Of a stretch of DNA of 64,000 bases, positions 48,201-56,910 are shown in pieces. The DNA comes from Nonomuraea dietziae (lineage in GTDB: Bacteria; Actinomycetota; Actinomycetes; Streptosporangiales; Streptosporangiaceae). The notes under the pieces are model-generated. The model saw nothing but the letters and a program-made list of their open reading frames with translations. It ran no database searches and was not told the DNA's origin. The stretch spans positions 5,022,001-5,086,000 of the forward strand of contig NZ_JACIBV010000001.1 of the NCBI RefSeq assembly GCF_014195505.1, written 5' to 3'. Position 1 is the first letter of the stretch; each line of letters begins with the position of its first letter. Position numbers and translations under genes: made by a program.

Positions 48201-49412
48201 GTTGCCCGTCAGCGCCCAGCCGCCCTGGTTCATGCCCGTGTAGCTGCCGGCGTTCACCGTGGGGTACCAGTGCAGGAGCGTCGGCACGGGCTGGCCGCTG
48301 TACTGGCTGTTGTTGGAGGGCGGCGCGGGGTCGTTGCCGGTGGGGTAGATCGTCGTGGCGAGCGCCCGCTGCCAGCGCGTCGGGGAGACCTCGGGGAAGC
48401 CGCCGATCGAGACGCAGTCGTGTGCGTGGCCCACGCTGTAGAGGGCCTGTCCGATGGGGAAGACCCCGTAGGAGGCTCCGTAGCAGTTGTCGAGCCAGAG
48501 CAGGTCGCCCGTGTTGGGTTCGACCGCGAAGCGGCCGTCGAACCAGTGCCATCCCTCGCCGTCGGCGGCGGCGTAGACGGTGGTCCCGTCGGTCACCAGG
48601 TCGTAGGTCATCGAGTAGTTGGTCCCCTGGCGGGCGGGGATCGGGTTGCTGCTCCACGGCAGCGAGGCGGCGGTGACAGGATCGAGCGCGCCGATGCCGA
48701 CCCTGGTGACGCCGTTGAGCGACTGGAACTTGCCGCCCACGATGACCCTGCTGGAGTCGGGGGACATCAGGAGCGCGAACACCTCGTCGTCAGTAGTCGG
48801 CGCCCACGCTTGGAGCGTGCCATTCGACCGCGAGACGGCAGCGAGGCGTGACCTCGTCGAGCCGTTGACGTTGAAGAAGGCTCCGCCGATGTACACCGTG
48901 GTGTTGCTGACGGCCAGAGCTCGGACGACGTTCCCTACCGAGGGGGCGAAGGCGGTGTCCAGCGTTCCCGTGGCTACGTCGAAGGCGGCCACCCGGTTGC
49001 GGGCCTGGCCGTTCACCGTGGTGAAGTCTCCGCCGACATAGATCTTGGACTTGTCGGGCGCGACCGCGATGGTCCGCGCCTGGCCGTTGAGGGCGGGGCT
49101 GAACGGCAGCAGGTTGCCCGTGGTGATGTCGAAGGCCAGGATGTTCGACCTGGTCACCTCCTGGGCCGATCCAGGGTTCGTGCCGGGAGGACGGGCCTTG
49201 GAGAAGCTGCCGACGGCGTAGACGGTCGTGCCGACGGTGGCCATCTTCCAGACGACTCCGTTGATCTGCCAGGTGGGCAGGGCGTCGGCGCTGACGGTCT
49301 CCGGGGTCCCCTGTTCGGGATCGATGTCCGCTTGGGCCGCTGGTATGACCAGTGTCACCGCGAGAAGCGCGATGAGCGCCATCGCGGTCCTGGATAAAAG
49401 CGCTTTGATCAC
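45228..49412 (-). CDS. Giant secreted multidomain protein: DUF5122-type propeller, FN3, two LamG, PKD
   Basis: 1,394 residues. A signal peptide ends AAQA; residues about 45-430 are a propeller with repeated units like KIYVGGDFTTVNGQARNRVA and VYIGGAFFNVNGSTRSRLA. A fibronectin-III-like domain (440-545) follows, then two LamG/concanavalin-like domains (about 550-755, 775-985; each with RYWRLGE/LYWRLGE and YNDGQWHHVVATQGSGG). Next come a PKD domain (YAWNFGDGQSGTG), a jelly-roll-like domain, and a C-terminal PKD (YTWSFADGQVGSG). No sortase motif or membrane anchor is seen. Probably extracellular glycan binding. Its two LamG domains are close copies. The DUF5122 N-terminus is shared with the next gene. 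Confidence 0.85.
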   Translation of the reverse strand: MIKALLSRTAMALIALLAVTLVIPAAQADIDPEQGTPETVSADALPTWQINGVVWKMATVGTTVYAVGSFSKARPPGTNPGSAQEVTRSNILAFDITTGNLLPFSPALNGQARTIAVAPDKSKIYVGGDFTTVNGQARNRVAAFDVATGTLDTAFAPSVGNVVRALAVSNTTVYIGGAFFNVNGSTRSRLAAVSRSNGTLQAWAPTTDDEVFALLMSPDSSRVIVGGKFQSLNGVTRVGIGALDPVTAASLPWSSNPIPARQGTNYSMTYDLVTDGTTVYAAADGEGWHWFDGRFAVEPNTGDLLWLDNCYGASYGVFPIGQALYSVGHAHDCVSIGGFPEVSPTRWQRALATTIYPTGNDPAPPSNNSQYSGQPVPTLLHWYPTVNAGSYTGMNQGGWALTGNSQYLVMGGEFTTVNGAPQQGLTRFAVKAGAPKDSGPLALPTLTPSAVSLNAGTARVSWQATWDRDQEKLKYQVLRDGGSTPVGEVEYKSNFWTLPSLGFIDTGLAPGSTHTYRIRAVDPSGNTVGSGTSAPVTISSSGSMSAYAQKVVGDGAARYWRLGESSGALAYDYAGFLDSTREAGVGHGSPGAINGDTDASAAFNGTGTGFTRTLSMENATTSFSIEAWIRTSSTSGGKIVGYGNAATGDSSNYDRHVYMDNAGRVWFGVYPGGVRTVNSSAAYNDGQWHHIVATQGSGGIALYVDGRRVAQDAGTTGAQPYGGYWRVGGDNLNGWPAQPTSRYLAGDIDEVAIYPSALSLTKVNEHFVASGRTSTLPPRPTDDYGRSVDDDEPSLYWRLGEASGTVAADSGQTGTPGTYTATGVTYGQPGAITGTGNPAIAVNGGRVISTAPVSNPTTYSAELWFKTTTTSGGKLVGFGNAASGTSGNYDRHVYMGNDGKLTFGTYTGAFNLITTPTAYNDGQWHHVVATQGSGGMTLYVDGAAVGTHQQTSAEGYTGYWRVGGDNLNAWPARPSSDDFAGTLDEVAIYSATLSAAQVSEHWQKGSGSGPANQPPTASFTVSCEDLECAFDGTASDDPDGTVEGYAWNFGDGQSGTGANATHTYQAAGDYTVTLTVTDDDSATGQSSQVAVPRPPDNPPSVLAADAFSRTVSGSLGNADTGGAWSLLGGSANFSVNGNAAKINLPATTAGPRAFLDSVSSTDTDLTFKVSADKTGTGNGTYIWAVGRRVSGQGEYRARVRLLPTGVALALTRITAPNTDNLLTTEQLIPGLSYAAGDVLRIRLQVTGTSPTTISAKVWNQAAAEPAGWQATVTDATAGMQAPGGVGLASYLSGTATNPPVLLTVDDFSATSTASGPTAAFTAACTALACSVDATASTPGSAPIDSYTWSFADGQVGSGVTAQHSYAQAGTYRITLTVTGTDDRTSVSTQTVTVP

Positions 49413-49617
49413 GATTTTTCCTACATCTCAGGGAATAACGCGCCCCCCACGGGTCACGCTGGATGCGAATCGTAATATGGCGCCACAAAGACGAGGAGAC
49501 CCTATTTAGTAGAATTTTGTAACAATCCGGCGTGTTTTTCCACGTAGATGGCACCAAAGGGCAGCGTGCCGTACCGCCCGGATCGGCGATCCGACCCGGG
49601 CGGGAATGGGCCGTCTG

Positions 49618-51261
49618 TCAGGTGACTGTGACGTCGGGAGAGCTCGGGCTGGAAATGCGGTTATTGTGCGGGTCTATCGCGCGAACGCGATACTTGTAAA
49701 CAGATCCTGGAACCCTGCCCAGGTCCGCGCATGACAGGTTCGGCAGAGTCCAGAAGACGCTGTTGGCTTCCGCGGTGCAGGCCACCTGCCCGTCGCTGCG
49801 CACCACCTCGTAGCGGACCTTGCGGTTGTCCAGATCCCAGGTCGCGCCCCAGGTGATGGTCACCTTGCCGCCACCGTTGGCCACCGCCGTGGGCGCCTGG
49901 AAGTTGGTCTGCACGGGACCGGTGACGTCGGGGCTGACGTCGTGGGTGGTGAACCTGGTCAGGCCTTCCTGGGGAACGTCGTTGACCTGGGTGAAGTCAC
50001 CGCCCGCCCACAGGTGGGTGCCGTCGTTGGCCATGGTCCACGGCCCCTGGACGAACGGGTAGGTCGTCCCCGGCTGGGCGTTGGGGAACCAGTGGAGGAT
50101 CCTCTGCTTCACCCCCTGGGCCGTGTCCGCGGGTTCGGCGAGGAAGCGCCTGTGCGGGCGGGTCTCGGGGAAGCCGTTGCCCTCGTAGTAGGTCTGCATG
50201 TCGCAGCGGTGGGCGTGCGAGCCGCTGTAGAGCACGCCGTCCATCACCGAGATCGACTGTGTCGCGCCGAGACAGTTGTTGATCCAGATGCGCGCGCCGG
50301 TCTCCGGGTTCACCGCGAGCCGGCCGTCGAACGTGCCGACGCCGTCGGCGCTGGCGAACACGCGGGTGCCGTCGGTGACCAGGTCGGTGACCCAGGAGCG
50401 GTTGTTGGAGTTGTTGTAGGGGATGTCGTTGCTGAGGAAGCTCGCCTTGGTGCCGTTGCTGACGTTCACGGCCGACAGCCCGTGCTGCCAGATGTTGTTG
50501 ATCCTGTTGAAGTCGCCGCCCACGATGAGCCTGGTCCCGCTCGGAGACAGCACCATGGCCATGACCCGCTTGTCCGCGGTCGGCGCCCAGGGCAGCAGCG
50601 CCCCGTCCGCCCGGTTGAAGGCGGCCAGCCTGGTCCTGGTGACGTCGTTGACGGCGGTGAAATGACCCCCGGCGAAGACGGTCGTGTCCGAGACGGCCAG
50701 CGCCCTGACCCGGCTGTTGGGCGAGGGCGCGAAGTCCGGGTCCAGCGCTCCCGTCGCGGTGTCGAAGGCCGCTATGCGGTACCGCCGCTCGGTGCCGATC
50801 TTGCCGAAGTCGCCCGCCACGTAGAGCCGTGAACCGTCAGGTGAGGCCTTGATCTCCCAGACGGTGTCGCAGCGGTACTGGTTGCTGCCGAGGTTGTCGC
50901 ACTCGGTCTGCACGACGTCGTCGGTGAAGATCGGGCCGGTGGCGACGGGCGCCCAGGGCAGCAGGGCTCCCGTCGCGGCGTCGAAGGCCGCGAGACCGGT
51001 ACGCGCCACCTCTCCCGCGCCGCCTCGGGGCACGCCCGGCGGCCTGACGTGGTCGAAGTTGCCGCCCACGTAGGCGACGCCGTTGACGATCTCCATCGCC
51101 AGCACGACCCCGTCGGTCTGCCAGGTCGGCAGCGCGTCGGCGGTGACCGTGGCGGGCTCGCCTGGAGCGGGCGTGGTGTCGGCGCCTGCCGACATCGGTG
51201 GAACGAGCAGCATGGAGAGGCCTAAGCAGGCCATCCCCGCCGCCATGAGTCGTTTACGCAT
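49618..51261 (-). CDS. Secreted DUF5122-type propeller protein with FN3-like end
   Basis: 547 residues. The signal peptide (ACLGLSMLLVPPMSAGA) is followed by EPATVTADALPTWQTDGVVL, nearly the same as the neighbour's ETVSADALPTWQINGVVW. Propeller units include GVAYVGGNFDHVRPPGVPRG and TRLIVGGDFNRINN, and an FN3-like domain with KVRYEVVRSDGQVACTAEAN ends the protein. It is a paralogue of the propeller part of the 1,394-residue protein, lacking LamG and PKD. No enzymatic motif is visible. Confidence 0.8.
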   Translation of the reverse strand: MRKRLMAAGMACLGLSMLLVPPMSAGADTTPAPGEPATVTADALPTWQTDGVVLAMEIVNGVAYVGGNFDHVRPPGVPRGGAGEVARTGLAAFDAATGALLPWAPVATGPIFTDDVVQTECDNLGSNQYRCDTVWEIKASPDGSRLYVAGDFGKIGTERRYRIAAFDTATGALDPDFAPSPNSRVRALAVSDTTVFAGGHFTAVNDVTRTRLAAFNRADGALLPWAPTADKRVMAMVLSPSGTRLIVGGDFNRINNIWQHGLSAVNVSNGTKASFLSNDIPYNNSNNRSWVTDLVTDGTRVFASADGVGTFDGRLAVNPETGARIWINNCLGATQSISVMDGVLYSGSHAHRCDMQTYYEGNGFPETRPHRRFLAEPADTAQGVKQRILHWFPNAQPGTTYPFVQGPWTMANDGTHLWAGGDFTQVNDVPQEGLTRFTTHDVSPDVTGPVQTNFQAPTAVANGGGKVTITWGATWDLDNRKVRYEVVRSDGQVACTAEANSVFWTLPNLSCADLGRVPGSVYKYRVRAIDPHNNRISSPSSPDVTVT

Positions 51262-51336
51262 GTACCCCCCTCAGGGCTGGACCGCACGCCTTGGTCGCAG
51301 CGCGGCCATGCGGTCCTTCTATGGCGGCTGCGAGAT

Positions 51337-52608
51337 CTAGCCCCTCGCGATCACTTGAGTCCGATCGTCACCATGACGCTTCTCCAGCCCCACTGGTTTA
51401 CCGGCGATCACGCAAGTCCACGCGATGATCAGGAACAGCCAGATGGAGGCCACGTTGGCGCTCGCCGCCATCATCTCGGCGGTCAGCGCGTCCACGAGCA
51501 GAAAGGCCATGAGCCCGAGCAGCAGCGCCGCCTCCGCGCGCACCTCCTTGACCCGGGTCAGCGACAGCTGGACGACCATGACGGCGAAGCACAGCCCCGC
51601 GAACGCCACCACGCCCACGACCCCGCCTTCGACCAGGATGTTGACGAACGCGTTGTGCCCGCCGCCGAGCCCGATCTCTTCGAGGAAGAGGCCACGGGCC
51701 GAGGAGATCCCGTTGCCGAAGAGCGGCTGCTTCATGGCGGCGTCCAGCGCCAGTGTCCACAGGTCGGTACGGGAGTTCAGCGACTCCAGCTGCTCGGCGG
51801 ACTCCCCTCTCGTGGCGAACGCGATGATCTCGTCGGGAAAGGCGAGCACGGCCAGCGCGCCGACGGGGATCGCGAACAGCAGCATCTCCGCCCTGCCGCG
51901 CGGGCCTCGGGAGCACAGCAGCAGCACGGCCAGGCCCACCACGCACCCCGCCGCCGCGCCACGAGTGCCTGTCGCGATCAGCGCCGCCCCTGTCACACCC
52001 ACAGCGATCAGGTAGAAGCCCTTGCGCCAGCGCCGAGGAGGTCCTCCTGGCAGCAGGAAGGCGACGGCCAGCAGCAGCGCGATCCCGAGGAAGATGCCGG
52101 CCGTCACGGGATGGACGTACAGCCAGTTGAAGCGGTCCTGGGTGTTCGGCGTCCGCTGCAGAGGCATCGCCACGCCGATCCCCACCGAGACCACGACCAG
52201 GCCGATGAAGGCGTGGGCGAGCCTGTGCAGGTCTTCCCTGGTCGCCCTGGTGGCGACGACCTGGCAGACACTGGCTGTCACCAGGAGTTGAGCGGCGCGG
52301 ACGACCGCGAACTGCGGATAGGGCGTCCACATCACGGACATGGCCACGTAGAGCGCGAAGATCCACGCCAGCACAAGGGCGATCGAAGCCGTGCGACGCG
52401 GCGACCTGATGCCGAACCTGCGGTAGAGATAGACCGCGACGAGGCCGTAGACGCCGATCTCGACGAGGATCTGGGTGTCCACCCCACCGCTGATCGCCTC
52501 GCCGATCCCCCTGGACCTGAGCTTGTACTCGCTCGCCAGGATGAGCGCCATCGGCGCGAGCGTCGGCCACCAGGCCGGACGCGATCGACGGTGACGCGCT
52601 GTCTCCAC
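51337..52608 (-). CDS. O-antigen ligase/Wzy-type polymerase
   Basis: 423 residues with about ten hydrophobic helices and a large loop containing NTQDRFNWLYVHPVTAGIFL and a later GGGHNAFVNILVEGGVVGVV. The conserved H-N-x-F/L-x-x-L-x-x-x-G pattern of the ligase/polymerase family is met by HNAFVNILVEGG. It would polymerise or ligate lipid-linked oligosaccharide units outside the membrane. The start is GTG 52,608. It is divergent from the sulfotransferase. Confidence 0.87.
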   Translation of the reverse strand: METARHRRSRPAWWPTLAPMALILASEYKLRSRGIGEAISGGVDTQILVEIGVYGLVAVYLYRRFGIRSPRRTASIALVLAWIFALYVAMSVMWTPYPQFAVVRAAQLLVTASVCQVVATRATREDLHRLAHAFIGLVVVSVGIGVAMPLQRTPNTQDRFNWLYVHPVTAGIFLGIALLLAVAFLLPGGPPRRWRKGFYLIAVGVTGAALIATGTRGAAAGCVVGLAVLLLCSRGPRGRAEMLLFAIPVGALAVLAFPDEIIAFATRGESAEQLESLNSRTDLWTLALDAAMKQPLFGNGISSARGLFLEEIGLGGGHNAFVNILVEGGVVGVVAFAGLCFAVMVVQLSLTRVKEVRAEAALLLGLMAFLLVDALTAEMMAASANVASIWLFLIIAWTCVIAGKPVGLEKRHGDDRTQVIARG

Positions 52609-52700
52609 CTGGCACCCCGTTTTGGACCGTTCGATCGCGCTGCGTGTGTCAGCATACGACGGTAACGCCGGCGGCGAAATGTAGGGAGAGGGCCTGTTTC

Positions 52701-53609
52701 ATGGGGATGCGAGATCTGCTGCCGGAACCGTTAATCGAGGCCGGACGCGCCGGGTTCCGCCTGTACGGCATGGCCACCGCCGGCCTCCGGCCAGACCCCG
52801 ACTTCCTGCTGATCGGGGCGAAACGCGGCGGTTCGACTTCTTTCTACTATGCGCTGCTCGAACATCCTCGCGTCGTTCCGCTCTTTCCCGCGGCGGGTCT
52901 GATCCCCAAGTCGAACCACACCAAGGGCGTGCATTTCTTCGACTCGAATTACGGTCGCGGGTTGCGGTGGTACCGCTCGCACCTGCCCAGCCGGCTCACC
53001 CGCGCGAGAGCCGCCCGCAGGTCGGGAGGGCCCGTCGTCACAGGTGAGGGCTCGCCCTACTACCTGCACCATCCGCTGGCCGCCGAGCGGGTGGCGAAGG
53101 ATCTGCCTGATGCGCGCATCCTGCTCATCCTGCGTGATCCCGTCGAGCGGACCTTCTCCCACTACCGGGAGCGGGTCCGCAGCGCGGCCGAGCCGCTCGA
53201 CTTCGAGGCGGCGCTCGAGGCCGAGAAGCAGAGGACCGAGGGCGAGGAGGAGCGTCTCGTCACGGACCCCGCCTACTCCAGCTACGCGCACGAGCACCAG
53301 TCCTACGTCGCGCAGAGTGAGTACGCCCGCTGCCTGCGCCGCTGGTTCGAGCATGTCCCCCTCTCCCGGTTCCACATCCTGACCAGCGAGGAGTTCTACA
53401 AGGACCCGCAGAAGGCCTGCGACGGCGCCGCGGCCTTCCTCGGCCTGCCCTCCGCCCCTCTCCCCTCGGCTGGACGGGTGTGGAACCCCGCCCCCAAGTC
53501 GGACATGACAGATGCGGTGCGGGCCAGGCTGGCCGAGCACTTCGCTCCGCACAACGCCGAACTGGAACGGATGCTGGGCAGGACGTTCCCCGACTGGACC
53601 GCTCCCTGA
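52701..53609 (+). CDS. PAPS-dependent sulfotransferase
   Basis: 302 residues. The 5'-phosphosulfate loop is FLLIGAKRGGSTSFYYALLE and the 3'-phosphate site ILLILRDPVERTFSHYRER, the two hallmark motifs, with HHPLAAERVAKDLPDARI between them. A C-terminal SRFHILTSEEFYKDPQKACD is typical of the heparan-sulfate-like class. It should transfer sulfate to a sugar hydroxyl, suggesting a sulfated exopolysaccharide. ATG 52,701; GGGAGAGGG lies about 8 nt upstream. Confidence 0.9.
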   Translation: MGMRDLLPEPLIEAGRAGFRLYGMATAGLRPDPDFLLIGAKRGGSTSFYYALLEHPRVVPLFPAAGLIPKSNHTKGVHFFDSNYGRGLRWYRSHLPSRLTRARAARRSGGPVVTGEGSPYYLHHPLAAERVAKDLPDARILLILRDPVERTFSHYRERVRSAAEPLDFEAALEAEKQRTEGEEERLVTDPAYSSYAHEHQSYVAQSEYARCLRRWFEHVPLSRFHILTSEEFYKDPQKACDGAAAFLGLPSAPLPSAGRVWNPAPKSDMTDAVRARLAEHFAPHNAELERMLGRTFPDWTAP

Positions 53610-53689
53610 GACCTCCGCCGCGTGAGCGGGCGCGAGCAGGCGAGGGTGGGCGAGAGCGGGCGAGGCCGGGAGAGGCCGGGAACGGCGCG

Positions 53690-54565
53690 CTAGCCGCCAA
53701 GCCTGTCGAGCGCCGCCAGCAGGCGGTCGGCGAGCCCCTTGTCGTCGGCCTGGCGGGCGATCACCACGGCCCGCCAGTAGTCGGCGGCCTCCAGGTGGTC
53801 CGTCGGTGTGACCGCTCCACCGAAGACCGCGGCCCTGGTGGCCAGGTAGTAGACCTCGTCGGCACCGGGCGGACCATGGCCCGCGTCCTCCCAGTCGATC
53901 AGCCACGGCACCGGGCCCCTGGTCATCCGCAGGTTCCACGGGGTCAGGTCGCCGTGCATCGGCTCCCAGTGGGCGGCGACCCCCTCGGGACGCGGCAGTC
54001 CGGCCAGCAGGCTGGTGATCTGGGCCGCCACCTCGGCCGCGGGAACGTTCCTCGCGGGCCTGCAGGGGATCGGCTCCATCGGAGACATGACCAGCCAGGC
54101 CATGCCGTCCGCCGAGCCCGTGCCCATGAGCTCCGGCACGCGGAACCCCGGCCTTCGGCCTCCCGCCAGCATCTGGAGGACCTCGGCCTCGCGCTCGACC
54201 TCCCCTGCCCGCGCGCGTGCCTTGAGGAAGCCCACCGGCCGTCCCGACCTGAGCAGCAGGAGCGCCGCTCCCTCGCGGGAGGACTGGGGCCGGTGGTAGA
54301 CCGCGTAGCCGTCGAAGGGGCCGATCGCCTCCTCCGCGCTCTTGAGCACCGGCAGCCATGGCTCGGCGTCCCACCGCTCGCGGCGGCCGGGAAGGATCCA
54401 CGGTCCCGCCAGGCGGGCGCCGGCGTGCAGGATCCGCTGCGCGGTCAGCGGCATCGGTTTGGAGAAGGTCAGCAGTGACAGGCCGGCGGCGCAGGAGCGC
54501 GCGTCGTCCACCGGGATCCAGACGTTGCCGCGGCCTGGTGGATAGCGGACGAACCTTCCGCTCAT
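53690..54565 (-). CDS. Aminoglycoside-phosphotransferase-fold kinase
   Basis: 291 residues. MHGDLTPWNLR carries the catalytic Asp and Asn, and PWLIDWEDAGHGPPGADEVY the metal-binding Asp, of the APH/choline-kinase fold; the N-lobe has GRPVGFLKARARAGEVEREA with the Lys/Glu pair. Placed within a polysaccharide cluster and coupled to a glycosyltransferase (ATGA overlap at 54,562), it probably phosphorylates a sugar or lipid carrier rather than an antibiotic. Confidence 0.85.
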   Translation of the reverse strand: MSGRFVRYPPGRGNVWIPVDDARSCAAGLSLLTFSKPMPLTAQRILHAGARLAGPWILPGRRERWDAEPWLPVLKSAEEAIGPFDGYAVYHRPQSSREGAALLLLRSGRPVGFLKARARAGEVEREAEVLQMLAGGRRPGFRVPELMGTGSADGMAWLVMSPMEPIPCRPARNVPAAEVAAQITSLLAGLPRPEGVAAHWEPMHGDLTPWNLRMTRGPVPWLIDWEDAGHGPPGADEVYYLATRAAVFGGAVTPTDHLEAADYWRAVVIARQADDKGLADRLLAALDRLGG

Positions 54566-55659
54566 GCGCCCGCCTCGAGGTCATGGCAGAGCCGCTCGTA
54601 GCGCGCCGCGACGTCGTCCCATGTGTAGTGCGTCCTGGCACGTTCCCTTCCACTGTCGCCCCGCTCGCGAGCGTGGGACGGCGACGCCTCGGCCGCCTCC
54701 ACCGCCGCCGCCAGATCGTCGGGGCCGGCGAAGAAGACGCCGCTGTCGCCGAGGACCTCGTGGTTGAAGACCACGTCGAACGCCACGACGGGGGCGCCCG
54801 CGCCCATGGCACGCAGGAGCGAAGGGTTGGTGCCGCCGACCGAGTGCCCGTGCAGATAGCTGGCGCATCCGGCGTACAGGGCGTCGAGCAGGTCCTGGTC
54901 CCAGACCCCGCCGACCAGCCTGACCCGCTCGTCCTTCTCGGCGAGCGCCGAGATGCGCCTGCTGTACTCCTCGGCGTAGGGCGCCGATCCCACGACCACC
55001 AGGGGCAGCTTGGCCGAACTCCTTGTGTAGCCTTCGACGATCAGATCGACGTGGTTCTCTGGCTCGAACCTCGCCACCACCAGGTGGAAGCCGCCGACCT
55101 GGTATCCCTCGCGGGCTAACAGCCCGGCGTCGCAGTCGTCCTGGATGGGCGCGCCGTACGGGATCATGACGCTCGGCGCGCCGTAGCGGTCCCTGTAGTA
55201 GTGCTGGATGGCCACCGCGTCGGCGATGATCTGGCGCGACCAGCGCACGGCCAGCCGCTCGGCCGCGAGGTAGTAGCGCCGGCCTGTACCGTTCCATTTC
55301 GCGCGCTTCCACTCCAGGCCGTCCACATGTGTGGCGACCGGGATGCGCGCCAGCTTGATGAGAGGGAGCAGGGGCGCGTTCGCCGCGTTGAAGACCAGCG
55401 CCACGTCGGTCCGCCTGAACAGCAGGTGCGCGACGGACAGGGTGGTGTGGCTGAGGGTCTCCAGCGCCTTGTGCCGTACGGCGGGCAGATGGACCAGCCG
55501 CATGCCCTTGTACTCACCCTGCGGGTTCTCCGCCCCCCGGCAGTACACCCGCACCTCATGACCTGCGGCGACCAGACGTGAGCCGATCTCCTCGATCGCG
55601 GTCTCGAACCCGCCGTACCGCGCGGGCACACCCCGGGTGCCAATCATGGCAATACGCAT
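54562..55659 (-). CDS. Glycosyltransferase family 4 with DUF1972 N-terminus
   Basis: 365 residues. MRIAMIGTRGVPARYGGFET is the DUF1972 signature seen in rhamnosyltransferases. The GT-B C-terminal half has ILxxGxP-like VVVGSAPYAEEYSRRISALA, and the acceptor/donor loop HGHSVGGTNPSLLRAMGAGA contains the ExxxGxxP-like region (GTNPSLLRAMG). Ribosome site AAGGGGA lies 4-5 nt before ATG 55,659. Likely adds a sugar, perhaps rhamnose, to the lipid-linked repeat. Confidence 0.9.
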   Translation of the reverse strand: MRIAMIGTRGVPARYGGFETAIEEIGSRLVAAGHEVRVYCRGAENPQGEYKGMRLVHLPAVRHKALETLSHTTLSVAHLLFRRTDVALVFNAANAPLLPLIKLARIPVATHVDGLEWKRAKWNGTGRRYYLAAERLAVRWSRQIIADAVAIQHYYRDRYGAPSVMIPYGAPIQDDCDAGLLAREGYQVGGFHLVVARFEPENHVDLIVEGYTRSSAKLPLVVVGSAPYAEEYSRRISALAEKDERVRLVGGVWDQDLLDALYAGCASYLHGHSVGGTNPSLLRAMGAGAPVVAFDVVFNHEVLGDSGVFFAGPDDLAAAVEAAEASPSHARERGDSGRERARTHYTWDDVAARYERLCHDLEAGA

Positions 55660-55741
55660 TGTTCCCCTTCATAAGCCGTCGAGGATGACAAAATAGGCGT
55701 GCCAGCTTAAACACTAATCAAAGGCCGGGGACATCAAGAGC

Positions 55742-56851
55742 ATGAAACGCGTGGTGCTGGCTCATCCGTCGCCGGATCTGTACGGCTCGGACCGCATGCT
55801 GCTGGAATCCGTCCGGGCGCTCACAGGGCACGCGGAGGTCGTCGTCACGGTGCCCGCCGAGGGCCCGCTGTGCGACCGGCTCCGCGACGCGGGGGCCGAG
55901 GTGGTGGTGCTCGACGTCCCGGTCCTGCGCAAGGCCTTTCTGTCCCCGGCAGGGCTGATCAGACTGGCGGCGCTCCTGGCCACGAGGATGCCCGCGATGG
56001 TCGCCTTCCTGCGAAGGAGAAGGCCTGACGTCCTGTACGTCAACACCCTCACCCTTCCCTGGTGGGCAGCGGCGGGCAGGCTCGCGGGGCTGGCCCGCGT
56101 CGTCTGCCACGTCCATGAGGCGGAGGACCAGCTGCCTCCCCCCATGAGGCGGGCGCTGAGCCTGCCCACGCGACTGGCCCACCTCACCATCGCCAACAGC
56201 GCGAGCTGCCACGCGCGGATCGTGGCCGACGGAGCGCCGCGTGCCCGCACGGCCACCGTCCACAACGCCGTCGCCCCGCCCGCGTCCACCCCGCTCGCCA
56301 GGGCACCGCGCGGCGCGCTGGTCATGGTCGGCAGGCTGTCACCGCGCAAGGGCAGCGACGTCGCCGTGCGCGCCGCGGCCCTCCTGGCCCGGCGCGGTCG
56401 TGAGGTGTCGCTCGTGGTCGTGGGGGACGTCTTTCCCGGCTACGAATGGTTCGAGCGCGAACTGCGCGCGCAGGCGGGTCCGAACGTCACCTTCGCCGGG
56501 TTCAGCGACTGCGTCGACCAGCACCTCGCCGAGGCCGACATCGTGCTCGTGCCCTCGCACGGCGAGTCCTTCGGCCTGGTGGCGGTCGAGGGCATGATGG
56601 CGGGCCGCCCGGTGGTGGCCTGCGACGTCCAGGGACTCAACGAGATCATCGCGCACGGGGAGACAGGGCTGCTCGTGCCGCCGAAGGACGAGGCCGCCCT
56701 GGCGGACGCGGTCGAAACCCTGCTGAATGACTGGGCGCTGGCTCAGACAATAGCGACAAAAGGCCAGTCTGAGGCATTATCTCGGTACAGCCTCGCTCGC
56801 TATCAGGAGGAGGTCAGAACGGCCATTTTCGGTAACTTGCCTCGTGGTTAG
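55742..56851 (+). CDS. Glycosyltransferase family 4
   Basis: 369 residues. N-terminal domain MKRVVLAHPSPDLYGSDRML; donor-binding C-terminal domain with LVMVGRLSPRKGSDVAVRAA, VLVPSHGESFGLVAVEGMMA (E-x7-E motif) and GRPVVACDVQGLNEII. It is a retaining enzyme using a nucleotide sugar. First gene of a plus-strand unit with Wzz- and Wzx-like genes. Confidence 0.93.
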   Translation: MKRVVLAHPSPDLYGSDRMLLESVRALTGHAEVVVTVPAEGPLCDRLRDAGAEVVVLDVPVLRKAFLSPAGLIRLAALLATRMPAMVAFLRRRRPDVLYVNTLTLPWWAAAGRLAGLARVVCHVHEAEDQLPPPMRRALSLPTRLAHLTIANSASCHARIVADGAPRARTATVHNAVAPPASTPLARAPRGALVMVGRLSPRKGSDVAVRAAALLARRGREVSLVVVGDVFPGYEWFERELRAQAGPNVTFAGFSDCVDQHLAEADIVLVPSHGESFGLVAVEGMMAGRPVVACDVQGLNEIIAHGETGLLVPPKDEAALADAVETLLNDWALAQTIATKGQSEALSRYSLARYQEEVRTAIFGNLPRG

Positions 56852-56910
56852 AATCGCCCCTAGGCCGCTTCATTACGTGAAGATGGACGAGGGCGGGGAG
56901 AGCGGGCTTC

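Noticed and set aside
53625..53690. G-rich GGGCGAG-type repeat between sulfotransferase and APH-fold genes
   Set aside because: Short, irregular and only about 60 bp; could be a terminator or quadruplex-prone DNA but no regular period or dyad is clear.
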